Part shown: positions 49,748-57,399 of the stretch, one piece after another | How the letters are laid out: the number at the start of each line of letters is the position of its first letter | Numbering within the stretch: the stretch's first letter is position 1 | Source: Kiritimatiellia bacterium | Lineage (GTDB): Bacteria; Verrucomicrobiota; Kiritimatiellia; JAFGHX01 | Length of the DNA: 64,000 nt | Direction: 5' to 3' | Assembly (NCBI GenBank): GCA_016929905.1 | Contig: JAFGHX010000137.1 | Location: 1 to 64,000, forward strand | The notes under the pieces: model-generated | The model's database searches: none | What the model was told of the DNA's origin: nothing | The model's input: the letters and a program-made list of their open reading frames with translations, nothing else | Made by a program: the position numbers and the translations under genes

Positions 49748-50430
49748 TGGACGGAAGCATACAAATACTGCCGTCGCTGCTGGCGGGCGATTTCGGACGG
49801 CTGCGCGACTCGGCCGAGGCGGTCGAGCGGGCCGGTGCGGACGCGCTGCACCTCGACATCATGGATGGCCGGTTCGTACCGAACCTGAGCATGGGCCCCG
49901 ACGTGGTGCGCATGGCGCGCGCGAGCGTGAGTATGCCGCTCAGCGTTCACCTGATGCTGACGCACCCGCACTGGGTCGCGCCCGCCTTTGTGGAGGCCGG
50001 CGCCGACATCGTCCTGATCCATATCGAAGCCCGCTCAGACCCCGTCGCGACCTTGCGCGAGCTGCGCCGGCTCGGCGCGCGGGCCGGCATCACGCTCAAC
50101 CCGGAGACTCCCGCCGAATCGGTGTTCGAGCTGATCGCGGACGGCGAGGTCGACGAGATTCTCTGCATGAGCGTACACCCGGGCTTCGGCGGCCAGGCTT
50201 TCCTGCCGGGCGCGCTGCCGAAGATGCGTGCGCTGCGCGAGCGGATCCGTGCCTGCGGCAAGGCCATCGACATTTCCGTCGACGGCGGCATCAATACCGA
50301 AACGGCGCCACAAGCCGCGGCGCACGGCGCGAACGTCCTGATCGCCGGCAGCTTCCTGTTCAAATCCGACGATATGGCCGCCGAGATCGCCGCGCTGCGC
50401 GAGACATGCCGCTCGGCCGCCAAGGCGTAG
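49747..50430 (+). CDS. rpe: Ribulose-phosphate 3-epimerase
   Basis: 227 residues. It interconverts ribulose-5-phosphate and xylulose-5-phosphate in the pentose phosphate pathway. Motifs: ILPSLLAGDFGRL at the start, LHLDIMDGRFVPNLSMGP with metal His/Asp, PLSVHLML, SVHPGFGGQAF and SVDGGINTETAP (metal Asp near 178). It is coupled to truA by a TAATG junction. No oddities. Confidence 0.96.
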   Translation: MDGSIQILPSLLAGDFGRLRDSAEAVERAGADALHLDIMDGRFVPNLSMGPDVVRMARASVSMPLSVHLMLTHPHWVAPAFVEAGADIVLIHIEARSDPVATLRELRRLGARAGITLNPETPAESVFELIADGEVDEILCMSVHPGFGGQAFLPGALPKMRALRERIRACGKAIDISVDGGINTETAPQAAAHGANVLIAGSFLFKSDDMAAEIAALRETCRSAAKA

Positions 50431-50520
50431 CGCAAGCCAGGCCAACGGGCGGGGCGTGCGCCCGGCGAGCGGGAAAGCGGGCAGGTCGGAGGGTGGGTAG
50501 ACAGGAGGGCTGGATCAACC

Positions 50521-52320
50521 GTGCATGACCTTTCCCGCATCCGCAACTTCTGTATCATTGCGCACATCGATCACGGCAAATCCACGCTGGCCGACCGCAT
50601 GCTGCAGCTCACCCACGCGGTGGACGCACGGGAATTCAGAGACCAGATGCTGGACGACATGGATCTGGAGCGGGAACGCGGCATCACGATCAAGTCGCAC
50701 CCCGTCACCATGCGCTACACCGCCGCGAACGGCATCGAGTATCATTTCAACCTGATCGATACGCCCGGCCACGTCGACTTCTCCTACGAGGTGTCGCGCA
50801 GCCTGGCGGCCTGTGAAGGTGCAATCCTGCTGGTGGACGCCGCGCAGGGCGTCGAGGCTCAAACGGTGGCCAACACGCACCTGGCCGTCGAGCTGGGCCT
50901 GGAACTGGTCCCCGTCATCAACAAGATCGACCTGCCCAACGCCGATCCCGCCGAGGTCTCCCGCCAGGTCGAGGAAGTGTTGACCATCGGCATGGAGGAT
51001 GGGCTCCTGATCAGCGCCAAGACCGGCCGGGGCGTCGAGGCGGTGATGGAAGCGCTCGTCCGAAAAATCCCGCCGCCTGCCTCCTCAGCCGAGAAGGGGC
51101 TCCGCGCCCTGATTTTCGACTCGGTGTTCGACGTCTTCCGCGGGGTCGTGGCCTACGTCCGCGTCGTGGACGGGCGGATGAAGATGGGCGACAGGATACG
51201 GTTCATGGGAACGGGCTACGACTCCGAGGTGAAGGAGGTGGGGATCTTCACACCGAAACCGAGACCCGTCCAGGCCCTCGAGACCGGGCAAGTCGGCTAC
51301 CTGGTCAGCACAATCCGGCGCCCGGGCGACATCCGTATCGGCGACACGGTAACCGAGGCCCGCCTGCCGGCACGGGTCGCGCTGCCGGGCTTCAAGGAGA
51401 TTCAACCCATGGTCTTCAGCGGGTTGTACCCGCTGAACACGGCCGACTACGAAAAGCTCAAGCTCAGCCTGGACAAGCTGCGGCTGAACGACTGCGCCTT
51501 TTCGTATCAGCCGGAGACATCCGTCGCCCTCGGGCTCGGGTTCCGCTGCGGATTCCTCGGGCTGCTGCACCTGGAAATCGTCCAGGAACGGTTGCGCCGC
51601 GAGTACGACGTGCACATCATCAGCACCTACCCGTCCGTCGTCTATAAGGTCCACCTCAAAGACGGAACCGCGGCGGAAATCGACAACCCCATTCATATGC
51701 CGGATCCGACGAAAGTGGAACACTTCGAAGAACCGATGCTGCGCGCGTTTATCATTTGCCCGAACGAACACATCGGCGACGTTATGAAACTCGTGATGGA
51801 GCGGCGCGGCGCCGTCGAGAAGACGGAATCCGTCGATACCCGGCGCGTGATCCAGACCTGCGTGCTCCCGCTGAACGAGATCCTGATCGATTTCTACGAC
51901 AACCTCAAAAGCGTCAGCCACGGCTACGCCTCGATGGATTACGAGCACATCGGCTATGCCGCCAGCGACCTGGTCAAACTCGATATCCTGCTGAACGGCG
52001 AGATCGTCGACGCATTTTCTTGCCTCGTGCACCGTTCCAAGGCACAATCGCGCGGACGTCAGATCTGCAGGCAGCTGAAAGAGACGATTCCTCAGCACCT
52101 GTTCTCGCTCCCGATCCAGGCGGCGATCGGCAGGACCGTCGTGGCCCGAGAGACAATCCGGGCGCTGCGCAAGGACGTCACGGCGAAGTGCTACGGCGGC
52201 GATATCACCCGCAAACGCAAACTGCTCGAGCGCCAGAAGGAAGGCAAGCGGCGAATGAAGCAGGTCGGCAGCGTGAGCGTGCCGCAGGAAGCCTTCATCG
52301 CCGTACTGAAGGTGAACTGA
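50521..52320 (+). CDS. lepA: Elongation factor 4 (LepA) GTPase
   Basis: 599 residues, full length. The GTPase domain carries IAHIDHGKSTLADRML (G1), RGITIKSHPV (G2), DTPGHVDFSYEV (G3) and NKIDLPNAD (G4). The C-terminal LepA-specific segment includes CYGGDITRKRKLLERQKEGKRRMK. LepA binds the ribosome and helps under stress. It begins with a GTG at 50521 (GGAGG about 11 bases upstream); the nearby ATG is out of frame. It is followed by lepB, as in many bacteria. Confidence 0.97.
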   Translation: MHDLSRIRNFCIIAHIDHGKSTLADRMLQLTHAVDAREFRDQMLDDMDLERERGITIKSHPVTMRYTAANGIEYHFNLIDTPGHVDFSYEVSRSLAACEGAILLVDAAQGVEAQTVANTHLAVELGLELVPVINKIDLPNADPAEVSRQVEEVLTIGMEDGLLISAKTGRGVEAVMEALVRKIPPPASSAEKGLRALIFDSVFDVFRGVVAYVRVVDGRMKMGDRIRFMGTGYDSEVKEVGIFTPKPRPVQALETGQVGYLVSTIRRPGDIRIGDTVTEARLPARVALPGFKEIQPMVFSGLYPLNTADYEKLKLSLDKLRLNDCAFSYQPETSVALGLGFRCGFLGLLHLEIVQERLRREYDVHIISTYPSVVYKVHLKDGTAAEIDNPIHMPDPTKVEHFEEPMLRAFIICPNEHIGDVMKLVMERRGAVEKTESVDTRRVIQTCVLPLNEILIDFYDNLKSVSHGYASMDYEHIGYAASDLVKLDILLNGEIVDAFSCLVHRSKAQSRGRQICRQLKETIPQHLFSLPIQAAIGRTVVARETIRALRKDVTAKCYGGDITRKRKLLERQKEGKRRMKQVGSVSVPQEAFIAVLKVN

Positions 52321-52370
52321 GTAGACGCCGTCGCCCATGCAGCGACAAGAGGCACCAAGGGAGACTGACG

Positions 52371-53489
52371 ATGTTTTCTCTTTCCGACAGACGGGTTCGG
52401 AAGATGGCGCGCCGGCTGCTGCACGACGCACGCTATTGGCGCCTCATGCGCGGCGACATCGCCGAACGCGACGTCGTCGAAAAGACGCTCCGGGCCGAAG
52501 ACGACTTGCGCGCGCACCTGAAGGGCGGCAACGCCGAAACGATCGAGGCGAAAGCCAAGACGCTGAGCCAGGCGATGGAACCGCTCAGCGCGCAACGCGC
52601 CCCACGCGCGCTGCGGGAGAACCTCGAGATCCTCGTGGTCGCCGTGGCCGTCGCCATGGCGTTTCGCACCTATTTCGTGCAGCCGTTCAAGATCCCAACC
52701 GGCTCCATGCAGCCGACCCTGTACGGCATCCACTTCGAACCGCAGCCGCGCCCGCGATGGCGGGATAGGGGCCCGCTCAAACTGATCAACTGGGTCGTCT
52801 TCGGCGAGTGGTACCACGAAATCCGCGCCGTGGCGCCCGGCCGCGTCGGCCCGTCCGGCTACGCGCCCTTGCACCCCGACGCCGTGGAACTCGGCGTGGG
52901 CCACGTGCGATACGGCTACACCAACCTGTACGCCCGTGTCGCCTACGGCGATGAGGTCGTGACCGGCCAGGTGCTCGCCTCAGGCCTCAAGCTCAGCGGC
53001 GACCACATCTTCGTGAACAAGATCCTCTGGAACTTCCGGCGGCCACGGCGCGGCGAAATCGTCGTGTTCAGCACAGACGGCATCGACCACCCGCAGATCC
53101 GGCACGGGACCTTCTACATCAAACGCATGGTCGGCGTGCCCGGCGACGAACTCAGCATACGCCAGCCGTACCTCTGCAATCACGGAAAGCCCGTCGTGAA
53201 CCCGTACCCGTACAATATCGGGATCGATCGGCTCCATAACCGCGAGCGAGGATACGAGGAAGGCTATAAGTTGCCCGATTTCAACCCACTCATGTCGCCG
53301 CCGCCCGTCCTGCGCAGCCCGGACGACGTCATCGCCCTCGGACCGGACGAATTTTTCGCGCTGGGCGACAATACATCCTCGAGCCTCGACGGCCGGTACT
53401 GGGGTTCGCTCAGGCGCCCAAGCCTCGTAGGGCCCGCCTTTATCGTCTATTGGCCCGTGTCCCGCCGCTGGGGCCGGCTGCTGCGGTAG
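52371..53489 (+). CDS. lepB: Signal peptidase I
   Basis: 372 residues. It removes N-terminal signal peptides at the membrane. After a helical cytoplasmic N-terminus, a membrane segment (LEILVVAVAVAMAFRTYF, ~84-105) precedes the catalytic Ser in KIPTGSMQPTLYG. The general-base Lys is in FYIKRMVGVPGDEL and the final box is FFALGDNTSSSLDGRYWG. A ~100-residue insertion between Ser and Lys (PLKLINWVVFGEWYHEI to GYTNLYARVA) makes it larger than small Gram-positive forms. The ATG at 52371 follows GGGAGACTGACG. It likely processes the exoproteins of this window. Confidence 0.93.
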   Translation: MFSLSDRRVRKMARRLLHDARYWRLMRGDIAERDVVEKTLRAEDDLRAHLKGGNAETIEAKAKTLSQAMEPLSAQRAPRALRENLEILVVAVAVAMAFRTYFVQPFKIPTGSMQPTLYGIHFEPQPRPRWRDRGPLKLINWVVFGEWYHEIRAVAPGRVGPSGYAPLHPDAVELGVGHVRYGYTNLYARVAYGDEVVTGQVLASGLKLSGDHIFVNKILWNFRRPRRGEIVVFSTDGIDHPQIRHGTFYIKRMVGVPGDELSIRQPYLCNHGKPVVNPYPYNIGIDRLHNRERGYEEGYKLPDFNPLMSPPPVLRSPDDVIALGPDEFFALGDNTSSSLDGRYWGSLRRPSLVGPAFIVYWPVSRRWGRLLR

Positions 53490-53514
53490 GCATTGTCAAT
53501 CTGTTCGCAATCCA

Positions 53515-53539
53515 CCGCGCCGCACGGGCGGAATTTTTT
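53515..53539 (+). terminator. Possible intrinsic terminator after lepB
   Basis: An imperfect GC stem (CCGC...GCGG with a mismatch, 53515-53531) is followed by AATTTTTTG. It lies between the lepB stop and a good promoter for the next gene, which supports it. The stem is short. Confidence 0.4.
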
Positions 53540-53541
53540 GT

Positions 53542-53570
53542 TTGAGTCCGGTGCCCAAACGTGGTCTAAT
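53542..53570 (+). promoter_or_regulatory. Promoter of the triple zinc-ribbon gene
   Basis: TTGAGT (53542-53547) and TCTAAT (53565-53570) are exactly 17 bases apart, with the ATG at 53617 some 40 bases after the predicted start. The second hexamer matches at five of six positions. Confidence 0.55.
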
Positions 53571-53616
53571 ACCGGGAGCGAGGCCTGAAGAAACGTCAGC
53601 TCACGTGAGGTGGCCA

Positions 53617-53952
53617 ATGCCAGACATCAGCTTCAACTGCCCGAAATGCGACGGGAACCTGGTCGTAGACGCCAAGGGCGCGGGAATGGAACTGGAATGC
53701 CCGCACTGCAAGGATACCATTATCGTCCCACAACACGTGGGCACCGACATCTACTTCCGTTGCGGAGCCTGCGGCGCCAGCCTCGTCATCGATGAGCAGG
53801 CCGCCGGCATGGACCTGGAATGCCCGACCTGCCAGAAGACCATCCCCGTGCCGAACCTCATACCTTGTCCGTTCTGCGGGGAGACCATCGTCTCCGACGC
53901 CATCAAATGCGAACACTGCTACAAGGCGCTGATCGAAGGCCCAAGCGGATGA
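53617..53952 (+). CDS. Small protein with three tandem zinc ribbons
   Basis: 111 residues. Three CxxC...CxxC units are visible: CPKCDGNL...CPHCKD (with TIIVPQ), CGACGASL...CPTCQK (with TIPVPN) and CPFCGETI...CEHCYK. Units 1 and 2 are repeats of each other (NLVVDAKGAGMELECP / SLVIDEQAAGMDLECP). Each of the first two ends in the same IxVP motif as the ribbon fused to HU at 29531. No membrane segment or enzymatic motif. A nucleic-acid- or protein-binding role is likely, otherwise unknown. GAGGTGG precedes the ATG. Confidence 0.7.
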   Translation: MPDISFNCPKCDGNLVVDAKGAGMELECPHCKDTIIVPQHVGTDIYFRCGACGASLVIDEQAAGMDLECPTCQKTIPVPNLIPCPFCGETIVSDAIKCEHCYKALIEGPSG

Positions 53953-54390
53953 GCCTGAGCCGCGCGCCAGAGGCCGGTTTCCTTTGCCGGCGCGGCTGAA
54001 ACCCCGCGCCTCGCGTCATACGTCAATTCTCCCGACCCGCAACGTCGCATAATATATCTTATGTCTAGTAACCGCGCGGGAAACCAAGCGAAATTGCGTC
54101 GTGCTGTTGATAAGCAGTTGCCTGTTCACAACTTCCGGCGTGAATCAAGCCATCCCAGCTTGCCCGAGAACTTGCTCGAGAACTTACTCGAGAACTTACT
54201 CGAGAACTTGCCCGAGAACTTACTCGCGAGCTTACTCGCGAACTTGCTCGCCAACTCTCGTTCGATGGCCATTGGGGCCGGGGCCCGGTCAAATGTCTTC
54301 GCCAGCCCGCCTGGCCCCGGATTTCGAGTCAAGTTCTCGAGTAAGGTCTCGAGCCGAGACCTACCGCACCCGGCGCCAACTCGCCATGCA
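53953..54390. other. 438-bp region between convergent genes, dominated by a repeat element
   Basis: No gene seen. It contains an AT-rich patch (CATAATATAT near 54050) and the 12-bp repeat element at 54166-54362. A long plus-strand frame through here (54061-57462) is antisense to pfkA and the next gene and is not believed. Confidence 0.55.
54166..54362. repeat. Inverted 12-bp repeat element, second copy
   Basis: The left arm has seven units of a 12-mer GAGAACTTRCTC (54166-54249; later units drift to GCGAGCTTACTC and GCGAACTTGCTC). After a ~70-base GC-rich core (GGGGCCGGGGCCC) the unit returns inverted three times (GAGTCAAGTTCTC, GAGTAAGGTCTC, GAGCCGAGACCT, 54326-54362). Unit and architecture match the element at 24486-24600. 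Confidence 0.8.
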
Positions 54391-55359
54391 TCAAGTCGCC
54401 ATGACGCCGCAAAGCTCCACCAGATCCCGCCGCAACGGCTTCCTCTGTTCCGCCGCCTGTTCGAGCGACACGGTGACGACCTTCTGATTGACGACGCCTA
54501 CGGCGACGTTGGTACGGCCGGCGGCGAGTTCGTCGACGGCCGCGGCGCCGAGCCGCGTGGCGAGGATGCGGTCGTTTGCGGTGGGCGGGCCGCCGCGCTG
54601 GATATAGCCGAGCACACTGACCCGCACGCTGTAGTGCGTGCGGGCCTCGATCTGCTTGCCGAGCTCGATGGAAGAGCCGAACTCGTCCCCTTCCGCGTAC
54701 ACGATGAGGCTGCTGGTTTTGCCGCGTTCCCGCATCTGTTTCAAGGCGCGGCAGATGCCCTCGACATCCGTCGGCGTTTCCGGCAGCACGACCATCTCGG
54801 CGCCGCCCGCCAACCCCACGGCCAGCGCCAGGTGGCCGGAATGCCGGCCCATGACTTCGACGATAAACAGCCGGTCATGGGAGGTGGCCGTGTCGCGAAT
54901 GCGGTCTACGGCCTCGAGCGCCACGCCCACCGCGGTGTCGAACCCGATCGTGTAGTCGGTGCCGCTGATGTCGTTGTCGATGGTGCCGGGCGCACCGACG
55001 ACGGCGATGCCGTGCTGTTCGGCGAGTTTGCGCGCGCCGCGGTAGGAGCCGTCGCCGCCGACGACGACCAACCCGTCGATCTTGTGGCGTTTGAGGATTT
55101 CCGCGCCTCGGGCGACGCCGGCATCCTCGTAGAAGTCTTTGCAGCGGGCGCTCTTCAGAATGGTGCCGCCCTGGTTGATGATGCCGCTCACGCTCCGGCT
55201 GGTCATCGCTTCGAAGCACTCGTCCAGGAGGCCCTGGTATCCGCGAATGATTCCCTTCACGGCGAAGCCCATGTTCAGGCCCGCCCGCACCACGGCTCGG
55301 ACGGCGGCGTTCATTCCGGGCGAGTCCCCTCCGCTCGTCAGCACGGCAATCTGCTGCAT
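54391..55359 (-). CDS. pfkA: ATP-dependent 6-phosphofructokinase
   Basis: 322 residues, bacterial PfkA size. It phosphorylates fructose-6-phosphate in glycolysis. Motifs: AVLTSGGDSPGMNAAVRA, VVVGGDGSYRGARKLAE (the second Gly of GGDGS is the ATP-type residue rather than the PPi-type), PGTIDNDISGTDYTIGF with catalytic Asp, and VEVMGRHSGHLAL. The start at 55359 has GGAG 6 bases upstream; an ATG six bases earlier would abut the ribosome site. It converges on the zinc-ribbon gene. Confidence 0.95.
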   Translation of the reverse strand: MQQIAVLTSGGDSPGMNAAVRAVVRAGLNMGFAVKGIIRGYQGLLDECFEAMTSRSVSGIINQGGTILKSARCKDFYEDAGVARGAEILKRHKIDGLVVVGGDGSYRGARKLAEQHGIAVVGAPGTIDNDISGTDYTIGFDTAVGVALEAVDRIRDTATSHDRLFIVEVMGRHSGHLALAVGLAGGAEMVVLPETPTDVEGICRALKQMRERGKTSSLIVYAEGDEFGSSIELGKQIEARTHYSVRVSVLGYIQRGGPPTANDRILATRLGAAAVDELAAGRTNVAVGVVNQKVVTVSLEQAAEQRKPLRRDLVELCGVMAT

Positions 55360-55399
55360 CGGCATCTCCTTTCCGCTCGCGTTCCGCGTCTGCCGCCGT

Positions 55400-55429
55400 A
55401 TTGTACCGGGCATCCACGACGCAACACAA
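55400..55429 (-). promoter_or_regulatory. Likely pfkA promoter
   Basis: On the minus strand TTGTGT (55429-55424) and TACAAT (55405-55400) are 18 bases apart, about 35-40 bases before the start codon. The -10 matches at five of six positions. Confidence 0.5.
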
Positions 55430-55434
55430 CATCT

Positions 55435-57399
55435 TTACCGACCGCCCGGCTCGGCCGCCGCTTTCGCGCGGCGCACGCGTTCGAGCGCCTGCCAGGCGTC
55501 GGAATCGCCCGGCGCCATTCGGAGCACCTCGGAATACTGCTGCATGGCCTCATCGAGACGGCCCAGCGCCGCGAGTGCCGAGCCGAGATTGAAACGCGCC
55601 TCGACGTAGCCCGGCCGGATCTGAATCGCCTGCCTGTAAAACGGAATGCTCTGCACGGTGTTGCTCGTCTGGGCCAGGACGTTGGCCAGGTTGTAGTAGG
55701 CTTCGGCGTAGTCGGGACGGATGCGGATCGCCTCGCGCAGGTGGTGCAGGGCCTGCTCCGTCGCGCCGAGCCGGCGCAGTGCGTTGGCGAGGTTGAAATG
55801 CGGCTCGGCGTAGTCATCGGCCAGCGCAAGCGCGTGATGGTAGTGGTTCGTGGCGGCGTGCAGCTCACCCCGCTCCGCCAGGGCCACCCCTGCCCTGTTA
55901 TGCGCGGCCGCGTACCGCGGGTTGAGCCGCAGTGCGGCCGAATAATGCGACAGCGCCCGGTCGGCCGCGCCGGCCCGGGCGAAGACCAGGCCGAGGTTGT
56001 AGTGCGTCTTGCTGAAATCCGGCCGGGCGCGGAGTGCGCGGCGGTAGAAGCCGAGCGCCTCCGCCGTACGCCCGTCGTCGAGCGACAGCGTCCCGAGATT
56101 GTTGAGCGCGGCGTAGCTGGCCGGGTTGACATGCAGCGCATGCTCGAACAGCGTGCGGGTATCGCGCCATACGTGGAGCTGCAAGCTGCACAGCACGCTG
56201 AGCGCGCCGCATCCGAACGCGTAGCCCAGTGCGGCGGTGCGGCGTTTCAGATGAAGAGCGCCCCGGGCCGCGAGCAGGGCCGGCCCCAGCATGGCGAGGT
56301 ACAGATAGCGGTCGGCCACGGTCGAGTGGGCTTGAAAGACAAAGGGCACCAACCCCGTCACGGGCGCCAGACACAGCACGAAGACCGCGCCGGCGGCGAG
56401 CCAGAGATGCCGGTGTTCTCGCCGCCGGACGAGCAGGCCGAGCGCGACGAGCCCCAGCAGAATGGCGGCGAAGTACGCCGGCCCGAGCTGCAGGACGCGC
56501 GCCGGTGTTCGCCCGTAGTCGGGCGACAGCCAGACGGGGGCCAGCAGCCTGTACACATAGAACGCCACCGTATCCAGCACGATCAGCGGGCGCGCCGCCA
56601 ACCGGGTGGCGGCGGTAACGTGCGGCTGCTGGCTGGCGAAGGCGAGTATCATCCACACGCCCGAGAGCACGAACCAGGGCAGCAGGTCGCGCGCCGCCCG
56701 CCACGCGCCGCGGCCGACGCACAGGCGCGCGAGCACCCAAGCGACAAACGGGACGGCAACCGCCGTCGGCTTGGCAAGCAGCGCACAGAGAAAACAGAGC
56801 AGGCCGCCGGCATACGCGCACGCCCGCAGCCCGCGCCCGGCCCGGCGTTCACGCGCCGGCAACTCGGCGCGCGCCGCATAGTGAACATATTGAAGGAGCG
56901 CGAGCAGCGAGAACAGGCCCCACAGAAGTTCCTTGGCGCCCGTCGCCCAAGCGACGGACTCGGCTTGCACCGGATGCAGAGCGAACAGAACCGCGCCGGT
57001 CGCCGCCGCCCAATTGCGCGACCGCGCGGGCGTGTCCGCGCCGCATGCCGCCAGCAGCCGGCGCAGCAAGGCAAAGACGCACACGACGGCCAGCGCGTGC
57101 AGGATGACGTTCGAGAAATGAAACGGCCACGGGTCCAACGGCGGGCACGGCCCTGCCTCCGGCGCGGCCCGCCCCGCCCTGGCCAGCAGGGCCCACCACG
57201 TCTGGGTCAGCGGGTACAGATCCGTTCGCCAGTGCCGCCACATGGCGGCCACGCTCCGGGCGGAGACGGGATTCAAGAGCGGATTGGCCGAGATGTTCAT
57301 CTCGTCGTCCCAGGCAACGAACTCGTGGTCGGCAGCCGGCCAGAAGACGGCGACGGTCAGCACGAAAAGCATGGCCGCAATGGGTGTGCTACGGTGCAT
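55435..57399 (-). CDS. TMTC-like polytopic membrane protein with C-terminal TPRs, copy B
   Basis: 654 residues. The first ~380 are hydrophobic (about ten helices) with the loop motif FVAWDDEMNISANPLLNP just after helix 1. The last ~260 are tetratricopeptide repeats (ALNNLGTLSLDDGRTAEALGFYRRAL and at least six more). The layout resembles TMTC/GT-C glycosyltransferases, where a DD-type motif in loop 1 binds the lipid-linked sugar. The start at 57399 lies inside the end of the paralogous upstream gene (11-base overlap). Mannosyl- or other transferase activity is inferred only. Confidence 0.75.
   Translation of the reverse strand: MHRSTPIAAMLFVLTVAVFWPAADHEFVAWDDEMNISANPLLNPVSARSVAAMWRHWRTDLYPLTQTWWALLARAGRAAPEAGPCPPLDPWPFHFSNVILHALAVVCVFALLRRLLAACGADTPARSRNWAAATGAVLFALHPVQAESVAWATGAKELLWGLFSLLALLQYVHYAARAELPARERRAGRGLRACAYAGGLLCFLCALLAKPTAVAVPFVAWVLARLCVGRGAWRAARDLLPWFVLSGVWMILAFASQQPHVTAATRLAARPLIVLDTVAFYVYRLLAPVWLSPDYGRTPARVLQLGPAYFAAILLGLVALGLLVRRREHRHLWLAAGAVFVLCLAPVTGLVPFVFQAHSTVADRYLYLAMLGPALLAARGALHLKRRTAALGYAFGCGALSVLCSLQLHVWRDTRTLFEHALHVNPASYAALNNLGTLSLDDGRTAEALGFYRRALRARPDFSKTHYNLGLVFARAGAADRALSHYSAALRLNPRYAAAHNRAGVALAERGELHAATNHYHHALALADDYAEPHFNLANALRRLGATEQALHHLREAIRIRPDYAEAYYNLANVLAQTSNTVQSIPFYRQAIQIRPGYVEARFNLGSALAALGRLDEAMQQYSEVLRMAPGDSDAWQALERVRRAKAAAEPGGR

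Noticed and set aside
54166..54362. CRISPR array
   Set aside because: Units are 12 bp, directly contiguous without spacers, and become inverted. No cas genes are present.
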